Virus record (IMG/VR): IMGVR_UViG_3300002514_007835
Span: 1 to 47,698 of that record
DNA from: a virus
Reading direction: 5' to 3' (one strand)
DNA length: 47,698 nt
The stretch's first letter is position 1. Each line of letters opens with the position of its first letter. Shown piece by piece: positions 17,199-25,102 of the stretch. The translations under genes and the position numbers were made by a program. The notes beneath the pieces were generated by a model. The model saw only the letters and a program-made list of their open reading frames with translations, had not been told where the DNA came from and searched no databases.

Positions 17199-17888
17199 AT
17201 GACATTTAATAGATTTTTAGCACACAAGATGTACGGCGTTGACAACGAGAAGGACTTACGTGGCAAGCTGTACGGCACTAGGACTGACCTGACAGATCCC
17301 GAGGCCAATGTGATTATGGCTTATCTCGATAAATTCGAATCACCTAACTACTGCGAGATAGGTGTTTATTTTGGAGGAAACTTTAAAAAGGTTAACGAGT
17401 GGTTAAGGACCAATAAGGAAAATTTTCACATGTTCGGGGTTGATTTATTTGAGTCCCTTGCCAACGAGACCCAACATGTTCAGACACATGACCTTTATAA
17501 TAAGTGGAATATATTAAACGTCGCATTTAAAGATGAGCTGTCTGCCGCTTTAAATAATTTTGGCTGTACCAACTATTCATTGCACAAGGGAAACTCTGAT
17601 ATTACAGCCCGTCAACTTTCTAACAAGTGCGACGTCTTTTTTATTGATGGCAATCACACATATGCCCAGGCGCTGGCCGATGCCGAGGCATGTATAGCTG
17701 TATCATCGCCCGTGGCTTATTTAATTTTCCATAATGCGTCTAATGATATTAATCCAGATCCACAGTACGTAGCCAGGGACGGAGGGCCCTGGGCCGTGTG
17801 TAATTTATTACAGGAGAGGAAGGACATCGAGTACGTGGAGCTTGTCGATAGGTGCGCTGTACTAAAAGTAACGCATGACACAGATTGA
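17199..17888 (+). CDS. Methyltransf_24-type methyltransferase
   Basis: 229 residues from the ATG at 17199; an upstream in-frame TTG at 17187 overlaps the previous gene and is less likely because GGAG (17189-17192) sits 6 bases before the ATG. CEIGVYFGGNFKKV near residue 51 is motif I, FGVDLFES is motif II, and DVFFIDGNHTYAQALADAE near 145-163 is the Methyltransf_24 signature, followed by YLIFHNA. It is related in layout to the protein at 7511-8284. The likely role is methylation of a sugar or a glycan-linked group. The next gene starts 14 bases inside this one. Confidence 0.72.
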   Translation: MTFNRFLAHKMYGVDNEKDLRGKLYGTRTDLTDPEANVIMAYLDKFESPNYCEIGVYFGGNFKKVNEWLRTNKENFHMFGVDLFESLANETQHVQTHDLYNKWNILNVAFKDELSAALNNFGCTNYSLHKGNSDITARQLSNKCDVFFIDGNHTYAQALADAEACIAVSSPVAYLIFHNASNDINPDPQYVARDGGPWAVCNLLQERKDIEYVELVDRCAVLKVTHDTD

Positions 17889-18645
17889 GACAACGCTTCA
17901 TATTACTTCTTATAATCGACCATTTTTGCTTAAAGAGTGCGTCGAATCATTTTTCTCTACGTGCCTCTACGATACTGATAAACTAGAGCTTATCATTGTA
18001 GACAATGGCTCAACTAATACCGAGGTACGTAATTATATTAGGAATCTTGAGCCTCCATGTGCCCACTACACTTTTGTACTAAACGAAGAGAATGATTACC
18101 CCAGCTGTCTGAGGTATGCCAAGATTCAGGCCAGGGAAATAGCATTAGGCAAATATTTTATTGACTGTCCTGATGACCACCTGTTCGTAGTCCGTTCAGG
18201 ATGGATCGATGAGGCCCTCAACCAGCTTAGGGCAGATCCTACCGCAGGCTGTATTGTCTATTTTGCAAATCCAGCATATCGTTTTAAAAAGAGCAATAAT
18301 GCCATGGACTTAATACCGGGATCTGTATTTTATCGCTCACGACACAAAGGATATGCCGACTATCACATCATGAGCAGAGATATTTACCATCGGCTTGGCA
18401 AGTATCAGCACAGGCTTGGTCGCAAGGCCGAGAGTGAGTATATGACACGAGCCTCTAACGCGGGACTCTATAGAAATCTCATAAAATATCCAGTTGCTAT
18501 TGTTAATGACGACATGCATTCGCTTTGTATTCCTATTGATGATAGTGTTTATCGTAAAATTTTTGATGAACAGTTAATGCCAGTGACGAATGAACAGTTG
18601 ATACAGCTTGGTGTAGATTTAAATGCAATAAAAAGAGAAGTATAA
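17875..18645 (+). CDS. GT2 family glycosyltransferase
   Basis: 256 residues. TLHITSYNRPFLLKECVESF and LELIIVDNGSTNTEVRNYI form the nucleotide-binding half of a GT2 domain. YFIDCPDDHLFV near residues 97-108 is the DxD-like loop, and GWIDEALNQLRADP follows. RKAESEYMTRASNAG near 185-199 resembles the acceptor-side E-x-E-Y segment. It has the typical length and no membrane segment. It transfers one sugar; the donor is unknown. It overlaps the preceding methyltransferase by 14 bases and is 3 bases from the next gene. Confidence 0.82.
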   Translation: MTQIETTLHITSYNRPFLLKECVESFFSTCLYDTDKLELIIVDNGSTNTEVRNYIRNLEPPCAHYTFVLNEENDYPSCLRYAKIQAREIALGKYFIDCPDDHLFVVRSGWIDEALNQLRADPTAGCIVYFANPAYRFKKSNNAMDLIPGSVFYRSRHKGYADYHIMSRDIYHRLGKYQHRLGRKAESEYMTRASNAGLYRNLIKYPVAIVNDDMHSLCIPIDDSVYRKIFDEQLMPVTNEQLIQLGVDLNAIKREV

Positions 18646-18648
18646 AAT

Positions 18649-19749
18649 ATGAGGCTTGCATTCTTAATAGATAAGTTTCAGACATTTCAGATAATAGCGG
18701 GCCTTGTTATGGAGGCCTCAGGTCGTGGCCACGAGTGTGATGTCTATGGTACTTTTTCGCCATCACAGCAAGTGACTGACCTCCTTGCAGGTCGATCTAT
18801 AAATTTCTTTCATAGCCCAAATAAGCATGATATTATCAAGAGGGTAGCGGGATCACGTAGCGAATATGATGCCGTTTTAGGCATTAACTTGTTCAATAGC
18901 GCCCTCTCAGTAATTTACGAGAATCAAGAGTCCCAGAATTATGCATTTGAATATTGTTGGAATGAAATTTACAACCAGAGGGATGGCTTCGAATCTGGTG
19001 CAATTTTATTTTGTAATAGTCAGCAGACTTATGGCATTTTGGAAGAATTGTGTGATTTTAAAAACAAGGTGTTCGTTGGTAGTCCGTGGTTTGAGTTTTT
19101 AAGCAATTTTAAAACACATGCCTCTTCTAAAAAAAGAGTGACAGTTTTGGCTCCTCATAATAGCATGTATTCACACTTTGGTGGGAATGACCTTCGAAAG
19201 AAGTTCAATAGGCTAATGGTTAATACAAGGGAGTTTTGTGATGAAAATAACCTGTTGCTCTCATTAAAGACACGTCAAAAATACAGTCAACAATATACAG
19301 GTGAAGTGTATTTTGATGAGATAATTTCTGACGATGATATCCTTAATCACATTCAATTATACGCTAGTTCTAGCATTGTTTTACACTTCTGCTCCTCGGC
19401 TATAAATGAATTGGTGAATTTAGACGTTCCATTTATTGCTTTGGCTCCTGACTATCAGAAAATGCTTCATAGAAATACGAGGCATGAGAGGGGAATTAAC
19501 GCTATTCATAATCGATATTATTCTGGTGATATTTTTGACGGTGCCCACTGTGACACTATTGACTCTGCAAATATGGTCGATAAGGATATCCTTTTTGACA
19601 AGCTAAACAATTTACTGGCTGACAACAAGGATTGGGAAAAGTTTCGACACACCCATTTTTCCAATAATCATGACGGAAGCTGCGCCAGGATTATGGAGAT
19701 AATTGAAAAAAGAAATGCTGAAATTAACAAAAGATCAGCTATCGAGTAA
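18649..19749 (+). CDS. Probable GT-B-fold glycosyltransferase
   Basis: 366 residues. MRLAFLIDKFQTFQIIAGLV is a GT-B N-terminal Rossmann start. VTVLAPHNSMYSHFGG near residue 165 begins the second domain, and LYASSSIVLHFCSSAINELV followed by VPFIALAPDYQK near 245-270 resembles the donor-binding end of GT-B transferases such as the CDP-glycerol and capsule phosphotransferase groups. No clear family signature is complete, so the exact class is uncertain. It could transfer a sugar or a phosphopolyol; the latter would fit the phosphate-handling genes upstream. The next gene starts inside its last codons. Confidence 0.55.
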   Translation: MRLAFLIDKFQTFQIIAGLVMEASGRGHECDVYGTFSPSQQVTDLLAGRSINFFHSPNKHDIIKRVAGSRSEYDAVLGINLFNSALSVIYENQESQNYAFEYCWNEIYNQRDGFESGAILFCNSQQTYGILEELCDFKNKVFVGSPWFEFLSNFKTHASSKKRVTVLAPHNSMYSHFGGNDLRKKFNRLMVNTREFCDENNLLLSLKTRQKYSQQYTGEVYFDEIISDDDILNHIQLYASSSIVLHFCSSAINELVNLDVPFIALAPDYQKMLHRNTRHERGINAIHNRYYSGDIFDGAHCDTIDSANMVDKDILFDKLNNLLADNKDWEKFRHTHFSNNHDGSCARIMEIIEKRNAEINKRSAIE

Positions 19750-20698
19750 TTCTCTTTTAAACTGGCTGCTCCAGGACAAGCCGCCGAGCTTAAGAGATAG
19801 CGAGCAGTTCACTAGGGATGTATTTTTTAATAAGCTGGAGCACTCCTTTACGAACTTAAAGAAGCCGATCGACACATGCAGAATCGAACTACAAGAATTT
19901 AATATTGACGACTATATTGGAACGCCAATGTCATCGGTGGCAGAGGTAGCTCGTATAATAGATGGTACAGGATTTTTTAAGCATTTTTTAATAAATGGAA
20001 GTACTGCTGATTTAAACTGTATTGATGGATGGAGCGATTTTGATGCCATGGCTATTGTCTCTAAAGAGGCTTTTACAGCATCCAGTAGGGCTGAATTTTT
20101 TAATCTGTGCTGCCAGCTAGATGATGTAATGCGCAGGATTGATCCTCACCAGCACCATGGCATTCATTTTATACACGTCAACGAGCTGACCTCATTTCCT
20201 AACTTATACCTTCCGATTAATATTATCGAGGACTGTAAGTGTCTTCTTGGCAGCTCTTATGTAACAATCACCGGTGTTAACTCACTTGATTTTGAGAAGT
20301 CAAGATTTCACGCAATCGTTAAAACTCTTAAGTCCGCCGCTGCTGATGGTGTTCTAAGGCATCATGCTAAGGATGGGAAATATTTACTGTCCAACTATCA
20401 GGACATGAATGTCATGTATCAGTTGAAATATTTCTTATGCCTGATAATGCTTATGCCTGCATTGTGGCTTAATTTAAGGGGTGTTTATTGTGATAAGCCA
20501 AAGTCATATCAGTTAATAGAGAAATTTTTTGATCCGGATGAACTGGAAATTTTACACGCAGCATCTAAGATTAGGAGCCTGTGGAGTCCAGGTTTAAATA
20601 ATGCCAACCTCATCCCGCAGCTGGCAGTAGAAGTTTTAGGTGATAACTACCTACAGCGCGCCGCCATATACGCCAATACTTTTATGGATAGGCTGTAA
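19703..20698 (+). CDS. Pol-beta-type nucleotidyltransferase-fold protein, function unknown
   Basis: 331 residues from a TTG at 19703, which has GGAG only 4 bases upstream; an ATG at 19715 is an alternative start. Residues ~96-117 read as a nucleotidyltransferase core: NGSTADLNCIDGWSDFDAMA, that is Gly-Ser followed by the D-x-D metal site on a beta-strand. The remainder is helical with a hydrophobic run YFLCLIMLMPALW near residues 242-255, too short and isolated to call a membrane protein. The gene is followed directly (TAATG) by another protein with the same kind of core. I do not recognise a named family. Members of this fold transfer nucleotides or, in LicD, phosphocholine, so a role in attaching a nucleotide-linked group is possible. 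Confidence 0.5.
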   Translation: MKKEMLKLTKDQLSSNSLLNWLLQDKPPSLRDSEQFTRDVFFNKLEHSFTNLKKPIDTCRIELQEFNIDDYIGTPMSSVAEVARIIDGTGFFKHFLINGSTADLNCIDGWSDFDAMAIVSKEAFTASSRAEFFNLCCQLDDVMRRIDPHQHHGIHFIHVNELTSFPNLYLPINIIEDCKCLLGSSYVTITGVNSLDFEKSRFHAIVKTLKSAAADGVLRHHAKDGKYLLSNYQDMNVMYQLKYFLCLIMLMPALWLNLRGVYCDKPKSYQLIEKFFDPDELEILHAASKIRSLWSPGLNNANLIPQLAVEVLGDNYLQRAAIYANTFMDRL

Positions 20699-21564
20699 TG
20701 CAAAACTGGAAAAAAGTCGACTATGACTTGGCAATCAAGCAGTTTTGCCTAGACAACCCATCATCTACTATTTTTTTGGCGGGGGAAATAAGTCATCCTG
20801 GAACTTCAGACTTGGATTTTTTAATCGTTGATGACAAGCCGATGATTAGTCGACATGTTAGGCCGTTTTTGATGGGTGGCAATGTTATAACAGTTCCATC
20901 CTTTGCGGTGGAAAATATAAGGTCAATAGAAAATTTAAACCTGAGATTACTCCAGGGGCAGCACATTGAGATTCAGTCACCTAGCCACTTGTTTCAGTTG
21001 GTGGAAATAATTGAGTGGCTACCCGAGAGGATATTGAGATGCAGTTATGCGTTAAGCGGTAATACGACAGCTAGCGAAATATTGCTACTTTATAAGTCAC
21101 TGGATCGATCGATCTCTGCTGTGGAGAAACTTGTTGGTCGATCTTACAGCCGAGAATCAGTTGACAGGTCTAGAGAAATAAATAGTGAAAAAAAGCTAAG
21201 GAATATTCTTCAAAATTCTTTAAAGTGTGCCGAATTAGCGTGGGATGATTTTACTAAGTTTATGTATGACAGCGCTGCCATATCTGGATCCTGCACGGGA
21301 AAAGTAGAGATATGTAATTATTACTCCTTTAATGACCAATTTCAGCTTCTTATGTTATATTTCTCATATGTCTATTCTGTCGACAGTCAAATGAGTGCAG
21401 AGCTGCAGTCACGAACCTCTATATCTGTTAAAGATATTTCTATTGATAATGAACTGGGAGAGTTTGTCCTTAATAGGTGGAGATTTTTAAGCAGTATTTT
21501 TGACTGGTTTAAGGAGAAAGATCTGACAAGGGGAATGATTAAGTATGGCTGGCTCCTCCAGTAA
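20698..21564 (+). CDS. Second nucleotidyltransferase-fold protein, function unknown
   Basis: 288 residues. FLAGEISHPGTSDLDFLIVD near residues 26-44 has the strand-D-x-D pattern of the pol-beta nucleotidyltransferase fold, with Gly-Glu in place of the usual Gly-Ser. The rest is largely helical, with basic segments such as RSYSRESVDRSREIN. It directly follows a protein with a similar core and precedes a deacetylase-like gene that begins 20 bases inside it, so the three are probably translated together. It may be a partner or diverged duplicate of its neighbour. No specific function can be stated. Confidence 0.45.
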   Translation: MQNWKKVDYDLAIKQFCLDNPSSTIFLAGEISHPGTSDLDFLIVDDKPMISRHVRPFLMGGNVITVPSFAVENIRSIENLNLRLLQGQHIEIQSPSHLFQLVEIIEWLPERILRCSYALSGNTTASEILLLYKSLDRSISAVEKLVGRSYSRESVDRSREINSEKKLRNILQNSLKCAELAWDDFTKFMYDSAAISGSCTGKVEICNYYSFNDQFQLLMLYFSYVYSVDSQMSAELQSRTSISVKDISIDNELGEFVLNRWRFLSSIFDWFKEKDLTRGMIKYGWLLQ

Positions 21565-22753
21565 GATAGCTCAATTTTTTAATACACCACTTGTCGTGGT
21601 CGTGCATGCTGTTGACACCGAGGGCCCCATAGGTGGAAATGTCAGGCGACGACCTGATGGCACTAAGGAGTTCATGGACAACTGGGGTGATATTAAGTCA
21701 TCGCTTAAAGACATAACATCGAATGAATTCAGACAGCAAAACGCTGACTCCTTTGGAAATCGATTTAAACTGAACTGGTTTATTATGGACTTTATGGGAT
21801 TTTCAACAAATCCAAAGAACAGGATTACTGAGTTTAATGACACTTATGATAACATCAAGTCATTAAACACCAAACTAGACAGCTTCCACTGGCACTATCA
21901 TCAGCCACCAGTATCTGGGATTGGAGATCAGTGGAGTGATGACTGGGGCAATTCTGACATTCATTATGATATCCTGGGACATCGAATAATCGACAGGCAG
22001 GATTTTCCGGAGGTATTTCGGGCTGGTGGAACTGTGGAGGATAACAAATGTTCGCACTGGCTGGAGGATAACTTTTTAATAGATTATTCAAATCGTGCAT
22101 CCTATCGTTCTGAAGAAACAAGCGATATATTTGACTTTAACTGGTTCGAGGCCCCGCGCCATTGGGGTGCCTACCACCCGCATACAGATAACTTTATGAA
22201 TCCCGGTAAAATGAGGCGGCATATTGTGCGGTGCGTGGACCTTAGATCTAGACTGCACGAATTGCAGCAATGGGAGGTTGACGAGGCATTTTCCTATGCC
22301 AAGGCATACAATAGGCCCATAATACTGTCATACTTCAGCCATGACCATCGTGATATGCGAGACGAGACATACAGGGCTAACGAGCTCATAAGCAACGCGC
22401 ACCAGCGGTTTGGTGTTAATTTTCTGTGGTCTGATGCCAAGGAGGCGCTTCAGATATCGAAGGGAATTACCCCTCTTCATGTTCGAATAGGAATTGAGCA
22501 GGCAGGCGATGGATCAGCTATGATTCATTTCCATCGCAGCATATATCAGCGATCCCCCTTCGTCTACACAAAGATGATCGACGGTTCGATTATTAGGCAT
22601 GAGTTGCAGTTGGAGGTTCACCCTGCGTGCCCTTATTATTTACTGCGTTGTTTTTTAAAGCTTACGGATGAAATGACGCACGTGGGAGTTGCCTGCACTT
22701 CAACGACAGGCGATGCCTCAGTTAAGGTCCTGGCTGTAGAGGACATACCATGA
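21545..22753 (+). CDS. Polysaccharide-deacetylase-like protein
   Basis: 402 residues. VVVVHAVDTEGPIGG near residues 16-30 is the D-T-E-G-P start seen in NodB-like proteins of glycan clusters. LDSFHWHYHQPPVSG near 112-126 and ILSYFSHDHRDMRDE near 259-273 supply further His and Asp residues that could bind metal. The canonical T-F-D-D motif is absent, so this is a diverged member at best. It would remove acetyl or another acyl group from an amino sugar, or cut another bond. No signal peptide is present, which implies a cytoplasmic substrate. The next gene overlaps by ATGA. Confidence 0.45.
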   Translation: MAGSSSKIAQFFNTPLVVVVHAVDTEGPIGGNVRRRPDGTKEFMDNWGDIKSSLKDITSNEFRQQNADSFGNRFKLNWFIMDFMGFSTNPKNRITEFNDTYDNIKSLNTKLDSFHWHYHQPPVSGIGDQWSDDWGNSDIHYDILGHRIIDRQDFPEVFRAGGTVEDNKCSHWLEDNFLIDYSNRASYRSEETSDIFDFNWFEAPRHWGAYHPHTDNFMNPGKMRRHIVRCVDLRSRLHELQQWEVDEAFSYAKAYNRPIILSYFSHDHRDMRDETYRANELISNAHQRFGVNFLWSDAKEALQISKGITPLHVRIGIEQAGDGSAMIHFHRSIYQRSPFVYTKMIDGSIIRHELQLEVHPACPYYLLRCFLKLTDEMTHVGVACTSTTGDASVKVLAVEDIP

Positions 22754-23328
22754 AGGTTATCTGTATAATTCCTGCTAGGGGTGGCAGTAAGAGGCTTTCA
22801 AGAAAGAATATCACACCTGTCCTTGGTAAGCCAATGATTTCGTATGCTTTAAGTGCTGCTTTTGACAGCAGGTATATAGGAAAGAATGTAACATACGTTA
22901 GTACCGAAGACACAGAAATAGCCGAGATCTCGGCTTCGCTAGGCGCCACTGTTGTCGATCGACCAGCAAGTCTTGCTGAAGATACTGTGTGGACGCAGGA
23001 AGTCGTAGAGCATGCTGTTAAAGTTATCGAGGAAAAGACCGGAGATTATTTTGATATTATTGTAAGGGTCCAGGCCAACTCACCGCAGGTGACATCGACA
23101 AAAATAGACGAGTGCATTGAGAAATTAATTAACAATGGACTGTGGGAGGTTTTTACTGTTGATCAGCATGGCATAGAGGATGCCGCTGTCCATGTAATGT
23201 TGAGAAGATGTGTGGATCAGCGCGCACTGTCAGTTTACAAGGGCGTTGTGACCACTAATTATCTGGATATACATGAACAGAAAGATATTGCTGCTGTTGA
23301 GCGGATAATGGGTGATAGTGATGAGTGA
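22750..23328 (+). CDS. neuA: CMP-nonulosonate (sialic acid-type) cytidylyltransferase, short
   Basis: 192 residues. VICIIPARGGSKRLSRKNIT is the CTP-binding signature (A-R-G-G-S-K-x-x-x-x-K-N) of NeuA/PseF/KdsB enzymes, and LGKPMISYAL follows as in NeuA. VTYVSTEDTEIAEIS and VVDRPASLAEDT are the next conserved segments. The reaction is CTP plus a nine-carbon keto-sugar acid to CMP-sugar. The protein is shorter than the 220-235 residues usual for the family, and the C-terminal part is weakly conserved. It lies two genes before the synthase at 24002. Whether the sugar is sialic, legionaminic or pseudaminic acid cannot be told. Confidence 0.85.
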   Translation: MKVICIIPARGGSKRLSRKNITPVLGKPMISYALSAAFDSRYIGKNVTYVSTEDTEIAEISASLGATVVDRPASLAEDTVWTQEVVEHAVKVIEEKTGDYFDIIVRVQANSPQVTSTKIDECIEKLINNGLWEVFTVDQHGIEDAAVHVMLRRCVDQRALSVYKGVVTTNYLDIHEQKDIAAVERIMGDSDE

Positions 23329-23992
23329 ACCGATTGTTAGCATTATTATCACATGTTTTAACTTGGAACCTTATATTGGCAGGGCGATCAATAGTTGTAT
23401 AAACCAGACAATGCCTGACAGTATGTACGAAATAGTCGTCGTCGATGACTGCTCCTCTGACAGTTCGTGGGATCTTATTCAGCAGTTTAACGGACTTATT
23501 AAGCCTGTTCGTCATGACCAGAACATGGGCGTCGCTCATGCTTCAAATACGGGAATTAGGGCATCTTCTGGAAGGTATATAGTTAGGGTGGACGGAGATG
23601 ATTATATTAACAGGAATTTTGTCCACACCCTTAGTGAGGTCCTAGAGTGGAATGACGATGTCGGATTTGTTTATTGTGACCAGATATTAGTCGATAGCAA
23701 GATGACTAGAAAACAGGAGATAAATACACTTGATAAATTGCTGGATCATGGAGCTGGTGTTATGTTCAGGCGCCGATATTTGGATGTCCTAGGCCTGTAT
23801 GACGAGACCCTTAGGAATCGAGAGGACTATGACCTGATACTCAGATACATAAGAAATTTTGATGGCTATCACCTTCGACTTCCTTACTATCGCTATTTTA
23901 AGAGGTGTGGATCACTATCCTCTGAAATAGAAGCTAGAGATGACCTGAAAAAGAAAATAGACGGGGAGAAAAATGTTCGAACAGAAGAGTAA
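23321..23992 (+). CDS. GT2 family glycosyltransferase
   Basis: 223 residues from the ATG at 23321; a GTG at 23312 is the only other near start and would deepen the overlap with the previous gene. VSIIITCFNLEPYIGRAINS and YEIVVVDDCSSDSSWDLI are strong GT2 segments, and YIVRVDGDDYINRNF near residue 90 holds the DGDD metal site. RNREDYDLILRYI near 168-180 is the acceptor-side E-D-Y-D motif. It lies between the cytidylyltransferase and synthase genes for a nonulosonic acid, although true sialyltransferases belong to other families. It therefore more likely adds a neighbouring sugar. Confidence 0.88.
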   Translation: MSEPIVSIIITCFNLEPYIGRAINSCINQTMPDSMYEIVVVDDCSSDSSWDLIQQFNGLIKPVRHDQNMGVAHASNTGIRASSGRYIVRVDGDDYINRNFVHTLSEVLEWNDDVGFVYCDQILVDSKMTRKQEINTLDKLLDHGAGVMFRRRYLDVLGLYDETLRNREDYDLILRYIRNFDGYHLRLPYYRYFKRCGSLSSEIEARDDLKKKIDGEKNVRTEE

Positions 23993-24001
23993 GGGTATAA
24001 T

Positions 24002-25102
24002 ATGATGATGGAAAGTGAAGTACTGTGGCAGAGGCTTAAGTCTGGTGTGCCTTTTTTTATAGCAGAGGCAGGTGTTAATCATCTGGGTAGTCTGGAACTC
24101 GGCGAGAGGTTAATTCGAGAGGCTGCCGCGGCAGGTGCACACGCTATAAAATTTCAGTCTTATAAGGCATCCAGTCTATGCACTAAAAATGCCCCTAGGT
24201 TCTGGGACTGGGAGGGTGAGGTAAAAAGTGAGGGTTCACAGTTCGACTCATACTCCCTGCTGGATTCTTTTGGTGAGGCCGAGCATGCTGAACTGAAGAG
24301 GATGTGTGACGAGAATAATATTGTGTTTATGTCCACACCCTTTGACGACGACGCCACACAATATCTCGAGAGGATTGGAGCTGCAGCCTATAAGATAGCA
24401 TCATGCGATGTCACTAATCATCCGCTTCTTAAGCTGGTGGGTGGAATGCGGAGAGTTGTTATGTTATCGACCGGTGCTGCGTCAATTGAAGAGATAGGGG
24501 AGGCGATTGATGCCTTGGAGCGTGGTGGCACTGATAAGATCGTTATTATGCACTGTAACCTCAAGTATCCGACCGCTGCTGATGAGATTAACTTATCCAT
24601 GATAGATTCGATCCGCGATAGATTTGGGGATAAGTATGTCTACGGCCTGTCTGACCACACGCGTCAGGTGGAGACTCCCGCATTTGCTTTTACAATGGGC
24701 GCTAATGTGGTGGAAAAACACTACACTGTCGACAAGACTATGGGAAAGAGCGCTGATCACTGGCTGTCAGTTGACCCTGCTGAGGTTAGGGAAATTGTTA
24801 GGTTGATGGACCTGGCACACACAATGCAGGGTAATACGATAAAACAGTGCACTCCCAGTGAGGAGCGTGCTAGGATGTATGCCAGGCGCAGCGTCGTAAC
24901 CGTTGGAAAGATAAAGAAGGGTGATGTGTTCACCGAGGAAAATATAGCGTGTAAGCGCCCCGGCACTGGAATTTCGCCGAAACACTACGATGCAATTATT
25001 GGTACAATCTCCCATGAGGATGTGGAAGATGATACCGTGCTGCCATCAACGGCAATTAAACTGGTAAATAAAATAGTCGCTTTAAAGGACAATAGAGAAT
25101 GA
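24002..25102 (+). CDS. neuB: Nonulosonic acid (sialic acid-type) synthase
   Basis: 366 residues, normal length. The NeuB barrel is complete in order: FFIAEAGVNHLGSLE, AIKFQSYKASSLCTK, FMSTPFDDDATQYLE, AAYKIASCDVTNHPLL, VMLSTGAAS, MHCNLKYPT, GLSDHT and VVEKHYTVDK. From about residue 285 a SAF (antifreeze-like) domain follows, with RRSVVTVGKIKKGDVFTEEN and GISPKHYD. The reaction condenses phosphoenolpyruvate with a six-carbon amino sugar to a nine-carbon keto acid. No UDP-GlcNAc 2-epimerase (NeuC) is recognisable in the window, so the six-carbon substrate must come from the host or from an unrecognised enzyme. Three consecutive ATG codons open the gene; 24002 is the first. Confidence 0.93.
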   Translation: MMMESEVLWQRLKSGVPFFIAEAGVNHLGSLELGERLIREAAAAGAHAIKFQSYKASSLCTKNAPRFWDWEGEVKSEGSQFDSYSLLDSFGEAEHAELKRMCDENNIVFMSTPFDDDATQYLERIGAAAYKIASCDVTNHPLLKLVGGMRRVVMLSTGAASIEEIGEAIDALERGGTDKIVIMHCNLKYPTAADEINLSMIDSIRDRFGDKYVYGLSDHTRQVETPAFAFTMGANVVEKHYTVDKTMGKSADHWLSVDPAEVREIVRLMDLAHTMQGNTIKQCTPSEERARMYARRSVVTVGKIKKGDVFTEENIACKRPGTGISPKHYDAIIGTISHEDVEDDTVLPSTAIKLVNKIVALKDNRE

